From Vulcanimicrobiota bacterium (GTDB taxonomy: Bacteria; Vulcanimicrobiota; Vulcanimicrobiia; Vulcanimicrobiales; Vulcanimicrobiaceae), in contig JASHTE010000165.1 of NCBI GenBank assembly GCA_030040695.1, positions 1 to 6,657 on the forward strand: a stretch of DNA of 6,657 nt, written 5' to 3'. Under the pieces are notes generated by a model. It was not told where the DNA came from, searched no databases, and saw only the letters and a list, made by a program, of their open reading frames with translations. Below are positions 1 through 5,156 of this stretch, piece by piece (position 1 is the first letter of the stretch; each line of letters starts with the position of its first letter). The position numbers and the translations under genes were made by a program.

Positions 1-184
1 CGCGCGCCGCGGCTTCCTCGACTCGGACCACCTCTCCATTGCGAGCGTCGTGAAGACCGAGGAGGAGATTTTGGGCCTTCCTCCCCTCGCTGTGGACGAT
101 CTCCTGGCGACCGACCTCACGTCGTGCTTTACGCCCACCGCCGATCCCCGGCCGTACGCGGCGGCTGCTCCCTCGGTACCCTAG
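1..184 (+). CDS. Phosphoesterase / alkaline phosphatase-fold protein, C-terminal fragment
   Basis: Reading frame 2 is open from the window edge to a TAG at 182-184, giving about 60 C-terminal residues. The fragment contains SIASVVKTEEEILGLPPL followed by DDLLATDL. I recognise this as the tail of bacterial phosphoesterases of the phospholipase C/acid phosphatase type (sulfatase/alkaline phosphatase superfamily), often fused to a YncE-like beta-propeller. In these proteins the 'S.ASV.KTEEE.LGLP.L...D.LATD' stretch follows the last metal-binding region. The catalytic core lies outside the window, so activity cannot be judged. The frame ends 43 bp before the next gene and no clear terminator separates them. 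The family call rests on the tail motif alone; another alkaline-phosphatase-superfamily hydrolase is possible. Confidence 0.6.
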   Translation, partial: ARRGFLDSDHLSIASVVKTEEEILGLPPLAVDDLLATDLTSCFTPTADPRPYAAAAPSVP

Positions 185-227
185 GTCGCCCTAGGCCTCG
201 CCGGACTGCGTTTCGAAGACCCGGGCG

Positions 228-1061
228 ATGACCCACTCCGCCGTCGAGTACGGGCCCCGCCTCGTCGGGAGCCCCACTGGAACGTTGCGCTCGGCCGTTC
301 TCGTCCACCCTTCGCAGGGAATCGAGCGAGCCGCCCCGCGCAGCGGCGAGCCCGGCGTCGTCTTCACCCGCGCAATCCAGCAGCACGAGACTTTAGCGCG
401 TACGCTGCGCTCGCTCGGGATCGATGTAAGCGTGGTGGAGCCCTACAGTGACGATCCCTACGCGACGATGGTCACGGAGGCGGCAGTTGCCTTCGAGAGC
501 GGTGTGATGCTGATGCGGCCCACCTCGATGGCTCGGCGCGCCGAACCCGAGCATCTCGCGGAGCAGTTCACCGCCATGGACGTCCCGCTCGCCGGAGGCA
601 TCGCGCCGCCGGGGCTGCTCGACGGCACCGACGTGCTGCTGATCGACCGAACGGCGTTCGTCGGCATCCGGGCGGGTGATAACGCGATCGGCAGAATGGG
701 GTTTGCCCGCGTCGCGGAAGCTCACGGTTATCGCGTCGTCGAGGTTGCGCTTGCACCGGGTGTTGCCTCGCTGCAGAGCGTTGCGGGCGCTGTCGCGTCG
801 GATACGCTCGTTGTCGCTGCCGATCTGGCCGACGCGGAGGCGTTCGCTGATTTCCACACGATAACGCTCGACCGCGGCGAAGACTCGGGGGCGGGTGTGC
901 TCTGCATCGGCGAGCGCCACGTCGTCGCCTCGGTACGGTATCGTACCTCGTTGCAGCGCTTGCGCCGCGCCGGCATTACGGTCGAAGGCATCGATCTCTA
1001 CGAGTTCGAGAAGATCGGAATCACGCCGTCAATGCTCGCCCTAGCGCTTCGGCGCGACTGA
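228..1061 (+). CDS. DDAH/amidinotransferase-fold protein, probable pseudoenzyme
   Basis: The 277-residue protein fits the length and fold of dimethylarginine dimethylaminohydrolases (guanidine-modifying beta/alpha propellers, which hydrolyse methylated arginine to citrulline). Family landmarks are present: EAAVAFESGVMLMRP then ARRAE (84-106), LDGTDVLLIDRTAFVG (131-146), and a tail in which YRTSLQRLRRAGITV...YEFEKI parallels the Pseudomonas enzyme. The active site is not preserved. The catalytic His of the usual LHLK motif is Ser181 (ASLQS). The C-terminal nucleophile (normally GG..C.SL) is missing, since the end reads KIGITPSMLALAL with no Cys. The substrate-binding Glu-Asp before the 'AV' strand reads Thr-Glu (83-84). 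I infer a non-catalytic role (binding, sensing or scaffold) or a changed chemistry. ATG at 228 is the only ATG/GTG/TTG start downstream of an in-frame TAG at 192-194. It is the first gene of an apparent operon, ending 6 bp before the phosphoesterase gene. Confidence 0.8.
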   Translation: MTHSAVEYGPRLVGSPTGTLRSAVLVHPSQGIERAAPRSGEPGVVFTRAIQQHETLARTLRSLGIDVSVVEPYSDDPYATMVTEAAVAFESGVMLMRPTSMARRAEPEHLAEQFTAMDVPLAGGIAPPGLLDGTDVLLIDRTAFVGIRAGDNAIGRMGFARVAEAHGYRVVEVALAPGVASLQSVAGAVASDTLVVAADLADAEAFADFHTITLDRGEDSGAGVLCIGERHVVASVRYRTSLQRLRRAGITVEGIDLYEFEKIGITPSMLALALRRD

Positions 1062-1067
1062 CCGCTC

Positions 1068-1799
1068 ATGCAACGTATTGCGGTCCTCTCCGACATTCAC
1101 GGAAATCTCGTTGCGCTCGACGCGTGCCTTGCGGATCTCGCGGCGCAGGGCGGCTCTGATGCGATCGTCGTTGCGGGCGACCTTTGCTTCGGTGGGCCCC
1201 GTCCGAAGAAAGTGCTGCAACGCCTGGAAGAGGTGGGCGCGCAGTGCGTGCGCGGGAATACGGACCGGTACCTCGCCGAAACCGACGATGCGCAGTTCGA
1301 GGCAGCTGAGACCGCGCGGCTCGCCTGGACGAGGAAGCAGATCGGCGAGAAGTGGCGCGCATGGCTTCGCGAGCTGCCGTTTTCGCTGCGGATCGGCGAC
1401 GAAGGCGACGAGCTGCTCGTCGTTCATGCTAACCCGACGACCGATGACGAGCACATTTGGCCCGACGCTGACGAGGAGACGCTCGAGCGGTTGATGGGGA
1501 GCGAGACGGCGAAAACCATCGCCTTCGGTCACCTGCACATCCCCTACGTGCGGCACTGGCGTGGGCGCTTGCTCGTCGACGTCGCCTCCGCTGGTCTTCC
1601 AAAAGACGGCGACCCGCGCGCCTGCTACGTGCTCTTCACGCAGCGTCTCGGAGGATGGGAGGTGAAGCACCGCCGGGTCGCCTTCGACGTGAAAAAGGTC
1701 GCAACGCAACTGGCCGACTGCGGTGTTCCGGGGAGTGCGGAGCTCATTGCCACGCTGCGTCGCCATCGCTACCGCCGTTTGAAGGGCTATATCCCATAA
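1068..1799 (+). CDS. YfcE/MJ0936-type metallophosphoesterase
   Basis: A 243-residue calcineurin-like phosphoesterase of the small cytosolic Metallophos_2 type. All metal-binding blocks are visible in order: SDIHGN (8-13), GDL (37-39), GNTD (63-66), VVHAN (118-122) and GHLH (154-157). They provide the Asp/His/Asn ligands of a dinuclear metal centre, so the protein should be an active phosphodiesterase or phosphatase. The physiological substrate cannot be read from sequence. Length is typical of the larger family members; the C-terminal 40 residues are a basic tail (DVKKV, RRHRYRRLKGY). It starts 6 bp after the DDAH-like stop with no clear Shine-Dalgarno sequence, which suggests translational coupling. 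Its TAA stop lies inside ATAA, where the next gene probably begins. Confidence 0.9.
   Translation: MQRIAVLSDIHGNLVALDACLADLAAQGGSDAIVVAGDLCFGGPRPKKVLQRLEEVGAQCVRGNTDRYLAETDDAQFEAAETARLAWTRKQIGEKWRAWLRELPFSLRIGDEGDELLVVHANPTTDDEHIWPDADEETLERLMGSETAKTIAFGHLHIPYVRHWRGRLLVDVASAGLPKDGDPRACYVLFTQRLGGWEVKHRRVAFDVKKVATQLADCGVPGSAELIATLRRHRYRRLKGYIP
1781..1786 (+). promoter_or_regulatory. Likely Shine-Dalgarno for the yadG-like gene
   Basis: GAAGGG lies inside the last codons of the phosphoesterase gene, 9 nt upstream of the ATA at 1796. The spacing fits a ribosome binding site for a start at ATA and none of the other candidate starts fits it. This is moderate support only, because the match to AGGAGG is partial. 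Confidence 0.4.
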
Positions 1800-2524
1800 C
1801 CGCTGCACCGGCCGTCGAAATCGAGCATCTCACGAAACGCTACGCCGGCGGCGTCACTGCCGTCGACGACGTTTCGTTGCGCGTCGAGGCGGGTGAGTTC
1901 TTCGGCTTTCTCGGCCGCAACGGTGCCGGCAAGACGACGACGATCAACGCGGTCGTCGGCCTGGCAAACAAGTCGAGCGGCACGATTCGGATCTTCGGTT
2001 ATGACAACGAGCGTGAATGGCGTGAGGCGCGACGTTTCATCGGGTTGGCTCCGCAAGAGTTCAACTTCGATCGCTACCTCTCGATCCGCGACGTTCTCAT
2101 CTTTCAAGCGGGCTATTACGGCTTGCGTGGTCGCGCGGTAGCGAGGCGTGCCGACGAGCTGCTCGAGCGCTTCGGCCTCACGGCCCGTGCGCGAGTCGAG
2201 TATACAAGGATTTCCGGGGGACAAAAACGCCGCCTTACACTCGCGCGTGCGCTCATCCATCGGCCGCGCTTGCTCATCCTGGACGAGCCGACCGCGGGCG
2301 TCGACGTCGAGCAGCGTTTGGAGCTATGGGATTTGCTTCGTACCCTGAACGCGGACGGTCTCACGATCTTTCTCACGACGCATTATCTCGAAGAGGCTGA
2401 AGAGCTCTGCAAGCGCATCGCGATCATTCGCGACGGGCGAATCATCACCGAGCAGCCGACGGAGGAACTCGTGCGGGAAGGAGAGCGCTTGCAAGACGTC
2501 TTCCTGGAGCTCGTGCGCGGGTGA
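1796..2524 (+). CDS. yadG: ABC exporter ATPase, YadG-like
   Basis: ATP-binding subunit of an ABC-2 exporter. Counting from 1796 (242 residues): Walker A GRNGAGKTTT (40-49), Q-loop PQEFNF (86-91), a QAGYYG segment characteristic of YadG (104-109), signature ISGGQKRR (139-146), Walker B LLILDE (159-164) with D-loop AGVD, and H-loop TTHYLEEAE. The resemblance to E. coli YadG is strong, but the C-terminal domain is about 60 residues shorter, going almost directly to LQDVFLELV. Walker A has Arg41 where Pro is usual. The start is uncertain. Homology begins at (I)TAAPAVEIEHL, with no ATG, GTG or TTG near it. The codon there is ATA, overlapping the previous TAA as ATAA, 9 nt after GAAGGG. The only upstream ATG, at 1655, would add 47 unrelated residues read out of frame inside the phosphoesterase gene. 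Its TGA overlaps the permease start (GTGA). Confidence 0.9.
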   Translation: MTAAPAVEIEHLTKRYAGGVTAVDDVSLRVEAGEFFGFLGRNGAGKTTTINAVVGLANKSSGTIRIFGYDNEREWREARRFIGLAPQEFNFDRYLSIRDVLIFQAGYYGLRGRAVARRADELLERFGLTARARVEYTRISGGQKRRLTLARALIHRPRLLILDEPTAGVDVEQRLELWDLLRTLNADGLTIFLTTHYLEEAEELCKRIAIIRDGRIITEQPTEELVREGERLQDVFLELVRG

Positions 2525-3288
2525 GGTTCAACGGCGTCGGCTTGTGGACGCTCACGAAGCGCGAGCTCATCCGCAGCATGAAGATCATCAATCAGGTGAT
2601 CTGGCCGCCGATCATTACCACCCTGCTCTACGTTTTCATCTTCGGCATGGCGATCGGCAGCCGCATCCCGCACGTGCAGGGGGTCACCTACGCGCAGTTT
2701 CTCATTCCCGGCCTCATCATGCTTCAGGCGATCGACTCATCCTACGGCGAGTGCTCGAGCTCGATCTTCCAAGGGCGTTTCATGAACCATATCCAGGAAC
2801 TGCTCATCGCGCCGCTCTCCGCCTTCGAGATCGTCTCCGGCTTCGTTCTCGGCAGCCTTGCGCGCGCGCTCATCATCGCCGGGCTCATCACGATTCTCGG
2901 CGCGGTGCTCGTCCATACGTTGCCGCGCGATTGGTTCACGTACCTCGGCGTCCTCGTGCTCGTCTCGGTGCTCTTCTCCGCGCTCGGCATCATCTTCGGC
3001 CTGCTCGCGGAGAAATTCGATCACCTCGCGGTGCTCACGACGTTCGTCATCACGCCGTTGACGTTCGTGGGCGGCGTCTTCACCGCGGCGACGATGCTGC
3101 CGCCCGCGTTGCGCACGCTCGAGCTCGTCAATCCGATTTTCTATACGATCGATGCCTTTCGCCGCAGTTACACGGGGCAGAGCTTCCTTGCTCCGATCTA
3201 CTCGATTGGGGCGATCACGGTTCTCTGCGTGATCACACTCGCGATCGCACTGCGAATGACTGCACTCGGCGTCAAGCTGCGAACGTAG
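2521..3288 (+). CDS. yadH: ABC-2 exporter permease, YadH-like
   Basis: A 255-residue ABC-2 type membrane subunit, partner of the ATPase immediately upstream. Similarity to E. coli YadH runs along the whole length: WPPIITTLLYVFIFG (28-42), QFLIPGLIM (59-67), HIQELLIAPLSAFEIVSGFV (90-109) and the ABC-2 block TFVITPLTFVGGVF (174-187). About six hydrophobic segments are visible near residues 26-46, 58-72, 104-131, 140-162, 170-190 and 226-246, as expected for the family. The GTG start shares GTGA with the ATPase stop, a 4-bp overlap that implies coupled translation; a GGAG lies 11 nt upstream. The exported substrate is unknown: relatives include polysaccharide (NodJ) and drug (DrrB) exporters. 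It ends 5 bp from the stop of a convergent Fic gene. Confidence 0.92.
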   Translation: MRFNGVGLWTLTKRELIRSMKIINQVIWPPIITTLLYVFIFGMAIGSRIPHVQGVTYAQFLIPGLIMLQAIDSSYGECSSSIFQGRFMNHIQELLIAPLSAFEIVSGFVLGSLARALIIAGLITILGAVLVHTLPRDWFTYLGVLVLVSVLFSALGIIFGLLAEKFDHLAVLTTFVITPLTFVGGVFTAATMLPPALRTLELVNPIFYTIDAFRRSYTGQSFLAPIYSIGAITVLCVITLAIALRMTALGVKLRT

Positions 3289-3293
3289 CTTCT

Positions 3294-3782
3294 TTAGGAA
3301 CGGGCAAAGAGCAAGAGTGGTTCGATATCGTGATTGTCGGCGGCTCGTAGAGCCTCGACATATCGTGCGCGGGTCTCCCCGGCAGTGACCAGGTTTACCC
3401 GTCCCCATGTGAAGGGCGGCTCAGCGAGTTGCTGGGCAAGAAGGTCGCCGGCAAGACGCGAAAAGCGCCCGTTCCCATTGGGAAAAGGATGAATGGCAAC
3501 GAGGCGGTGACTGAACCGGACCGCGATTTCGTCGGACGGATAGGTCGTGTGTTCTACCCAGTATCGCGCATCGTCGACGGCGTGCTGTACCTCCGCGGCG
3601 ATCTGATGGGCCTCGACCCCGATATTGCGTGCGGTCGTACGATATTGCCCCGCCCAACGCCATACATCGCCGAACATCCGTTGGTGAAGCTCGCTCAGAA
3701 AGGCCCTGTCGAGAATTTCGCCTCTCCGGGCGTCAGCCCAGCGTAGAGCGGCGCCGATATTGATCTGTTCGGCTTCATTCAA
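3294..3782 (-). CDS. Fic-domain protein, 'mobile mystery protein B' type, N-terminally shortened
   Basis: A 162-residue Fic protein. Fic enzymes typically transfer AMP or another nucleotide to hydroxyl side chains of target proteins. The core motif is HPFPNGNGRFSR (98-109), with the catalytic His and both Arg present but Asn at the usual Asp/Glu position, as I recall for this subfamily. The segments LHQRMFGDVWRWAGQYR (32-48), ARNIGV (51-56), PFTWGR and the LRAAD...PLLLFARS tail match the family closely. Relatives have about 30 more N-terminal residues. Here the in-frame codons upstream of TTG 3782 give Y-F-S-L-G-R-E and then a TGA at 3804-3806, so the start must be TTG or the gene is a 5'-truncated remnant. 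The usual upstream helix-turn-helix partner, 'mobile mystery protein A', is absent. The gene is convergent with the permease (5 bp gap). The family is known; activity of this copy is uncertain. Confidence 0.85.
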   Translation of the reverse strand: MNEAEQINIGAALRWADARRGEILDRAFLSELHQRMFGDVWRWAGQYRTTARNIGVEAHQIAAEVQHAVDDARYWVEHTTYPSDEIAVRFSHRLVAIHPFPNGNGRFSRLAGDLLAQQLAEPPFTWGRVNLVTAGETRARYVEALRAADNHDIEPLLLFARS

Positions 3783-3802
3783 CTCGCGGCCGAGGCTGAA
3801 AT

Positions 3803-3831
3803 ATCATAAATACATGTTGTTATTGGGTCGA
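3803..3831 (-). promoter_or_regulatory. Candidate promoter for the Fic gene
   Basis: On the minus strand, TCGACC (3831-3826) and TATGAT (3808-3803) are separated by exactly 17 nt. They match TTGACA and TATAAT at 4 and 5 positions. Transcription would begin near 3796, leaving a leader of about 14 nt without a good ribosome binding site before TTG 3782. The elements lie in an AT-rich island (3796-3840, 13 G/C of 45) within a G+C-rich region. Confidence 0.35.
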
Positions 3832-3873
3832 TTTGTTCATATCGCAGCCGGCTGGGCTTCACCGCTGACCCTA

Positions 3874-3897
3874 AAGGCCTCGGCTGGCGCTGGCCTT
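3874..3897 (-). terminator. Possible weak terminator after the MBL/OB-fold unit
   Basis: AAGGCC (minus strand, starting in the stop codon of the OB-fold gene) pairs perfectly with GGCCTT after a 12-nt loop, and a third T follows. The position directly after the stop fits a terminator, but the stem is only 6 bp and the T-run is very short, so this is tentative. Confidence 0.35.
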
Positions 3898-4262
3898 CAG
3901 TGCTCTACGTCGATCTCGTTGTGGAAGACGCTCGATCCGACGTGCTTCTCTACGGAGAAGATGCCCGTGACCGTCGTCCCCTGACCGGTTACGAGCGGCG
4001 GGCTGCCGTACTGGAAGACGTGAACGCACTGCGTGTGTGCGCGGGCGTTGAGCCGGATCGTACACAAGTCGAAGGTCGTATAGGCATTTCCGGCCTTCGA
4101 CGTCTTATGCACCACGTTGGTAATCTCGCCCGTGGCAGTAACCAGCTTACCGTCGTACGCGCTGCTGTTCTCTAACAGCTGGCCGGGGACGAGCGGTGTC
4201 TGCGCAAAGGCGATTTCGCATGAAATGGCGAGCGCAAAAAGCACAGCGGCAGTGATGTTCAT
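3897..4262 (-). CDS. Exported small OB-fold protein
   Basis: A 121-residue protein with a Sec-type signal peptide: hydrophobic residues 4-19 and a likely cleavage after AFA (18-20) before QTP. The mature part (about 100 residues) resembles small OB-fold domains of the 'nucleic-acid-binding-like' type. YDGKLVTATGEI (36-47) forms the first strands, KAGNAYTTFDLC (56-67) follows, then VHVFQYG (80-86) and TGQGTTVTGIFSVEKHVGSSVFHNEIDVE (92-120). Two Cys (67, 79) could form a disulfide in the periplasm; Cys15 lies in the signal. Ligand and function are unknown. The start is fixed by GAGGAG seven nt upstream and by ATGA overlap with the stop of the MBL gene, so the two are co-translated although one product is cytosolic and the other exported. 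A longer reading through the MBL gene in this frame gives only Arg-rich low-complexity sequence and was discarded. Confidence 0.75.
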   Translation of the reverse strand: MNITAAVLFALAISCEIAFAQTPLVPGQLLENSSAYDGKLVTATGEITNVVHKTSKAGNAYTTFDLCTIRLNARAHTQCVHVFQYGSPPLVTGQGTTVTGIFSVEKHVGSSVFHNEIDVEH

Positions 4263-5104
4263 TGTACCACTCCTCGTGGAAAGAAAGGGTTGTGCGCGAG
4301 CTCCTGGGCGATCGTCGTCGGAGGCCCGTGTCCGGGCATGACGACGGTCTCTTCCGGGAGCGTGAAGAGTTTGTTGCGAATCGAGTCGAGGATGTCGTCG
4401 TACGTCGAGGCATCGCCATACGCGCCGCCGACGCTGCCCGCGAAGAGCGTGTCGCCGGTGAAGAGCGTCGCGTTCAAAAGGTAGCACGTCGAGCCGTCGG
4501 TGTGTCCGGGGGTGTGGAGCATACGAATGCGGATATCGTCGGCAAACGGCAGCTCCTCGCCGTCGCGCACGAGCAGTGCCTTTGAGGCGAGCGAACCGAG
4601 GGCGTGAACGTCGAGTCCATGCATGACGATCTGAGCCTGCGGAAAGGCCGCGGCAACGTCGGCGGCGGCGTCGCAATGATCGGCGTGCTTATGCGTGATG
4701 AGGATGTATTGCACGTCGTATGCACCGTCGCGTAGGAGGCGCAGCAGATTGGCGGGGGATCCGGCGGGATCGACGAGCGCAGCGCGCTTTCCGCCGTCGG
4801 GGAGGAAGACGTAGCCGTTGCTCGGATGCGGCAGTTGCGCGTGCCGGCGAACCTGGGGCGCGTCGACGCCCTGCGGATACCAACGAGCCGCGGCGGAATC
4901 CTCGAAGCGCCCAGGGTCGAGGTGCAACGGGCGCGCGAGCGTGCGTGCCTCGTTATCGTCCGCGCTGCCCCGGCAGCGTGCCCACGCCGCTATCTTTTTC
5001 GCGTCGATGCCCGTTCTCTTCGAAAGCTCCTGGGCGTCGCAACGCGTACCGATCATCGCCTTGCGCAGGATGTCGCCGAACTCGTCCTCGAGTGCTAGCA
5101 TCAT
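4259..5104 (-). CDS. HTH (XRE-like) - metallo-beta-lactamase fold hydrolase fusion
   Basis: From ATG 5104 the protein has 281 residues. Residues 5-68 look like a five-helix XRE/Cro-type domain (LEDEFGDILRKAMIG, then QELSKRTGIDAKKIAAWARC, then LARPLHLDPGRF). The MBL hydrolase domain spans about 88-281. Metal-binding motifs are intact: THKHADH (137-143), HTPGH (197-201), FTGD (215-218) and MPGHGP (256-261), with TLFAGSVGG and a C-terminal TTIAQELAHNPFF typical of glyoxalase II/YcbL-like members. A role in thioester or persulfide hydrolysis is plausible; the substrate is unknown. I recall other bacterial MBL proteins with a similar LEDEFGD-HTH start, so the fusion is not unique. The start is supported by GAAGG eight nt upstream. 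Extending to 5215 would run through the divergent trxB start and adds no family sequence. The stop overlaps the OB-fold start (ATGA). Whether the HTH binds DNA is inference. Confidence 0.85.
   Translation of the reverse strand: MMLALEDEFGDILRKAMIGTRCDAQELSKRTGIDAKKIAAWARCRGSADDNEARTLARPLHLDPGRFEDSAAARWYPQGVDAPQVRRHAQLPHPSNGYVFLPDGGKRAALVDPAGSPANLLRLLRDGAYDVQYILITHKHADHCDAAADVAAAFPQAQIVMHGLDVHALGSLASKALLVRDGEELPFADDIRIRMLHTPGHTDGSTCYLLNATLFTGDTLFAGSVGGAYGDASTYDDILDSIRNKLFTLPEETVVMPGHGPPTTIAQELAHNPFFPRGVVQ
4270..4275 (-). promoter_or_regulatory. Strong Shine-Dalgarno for the OB-fold gene
   Basis: Minus-strand GAGGAG with a 7-nt spacer to the ATG at 4262. It is the best ribosome binding site noted in the window and settles the start of the OB-fold protein. 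It lies inside the end of the MBL coding region. Confidence 0.75.
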
Positions 5105-5156
5105 TGCTTCGGCCTTCGGCGCAACCGGAGGAGTCACTCCCACCGTTGAACGCAGT
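5105..5156 (+). promoter_or_regulatory. Divergent intergenic region, HTH-MBL / trxB, with short inverted repeat
   Basis: This 52-bp gap must carry, or partly carry, the control region for both divergent genes. It contains the inverted repeat GGAG-TCA-CTCC (5130-5140). A GGAGGAG at 5127-5133 is 23 nt from the trxB ATG, too far for an ordinary ribosome binding site. I see no convincing -35/-10 pair, so promoters may lie inside the neighbouring coding regions. The repeat is a candidate operator for the HTH domain encoded next door, but it is very short. Confidence 0.3.
5113..5117 (-). promoter_or_regulatory. Shine-Dalgarno for the HTH-MBL gene
   Basis: Minus-strand GAAGG with an 8-nt spacer to ATG 5104. 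It selects this start over the in-frame ATGs farther upstream, which lie inside the divergent trxB gene. Confidence 0.5.

Noticed and set aside
180..195. Two CCTAGG palindromes separated by TCGC
   Set aside because: Short and partly inside a stop codon; no longer repeat or attachment-site structure around them.
393..920. A 175-codon minus-strand frame inside the DDAH-like gene
   Set aside because: Antisense shadow; Arg-rich and without motifs, while the plus strand matches a protein family throughout.
1655..1795. N-terminal extension of the YadG-like ATPase from ATG 1655
   Set aside because: The 47 extra residues are an out-of-frame reading of the phosphoesterase gene and resemble no ABC protein; a start at the ATAA overlap fits the homology better.
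1041..1808. A 255-codon open frame on the minus strand opposite the phosphoesterase gene
   Set aside because: It mirrors the plus-strand gene that carries all five metallophosphoesterase motifs; its own translation has no recognisable domain. G+C-rich codon bias produces such shadows.
2737..3408. A 223-codon minus-strand frame rich in Arg, Glu and Asp opposite the permease
   Set aside because: Low-complexity charged sequence is the antisense reading of hydrophobic permease codons; it also runs through the end of the Fic gene.
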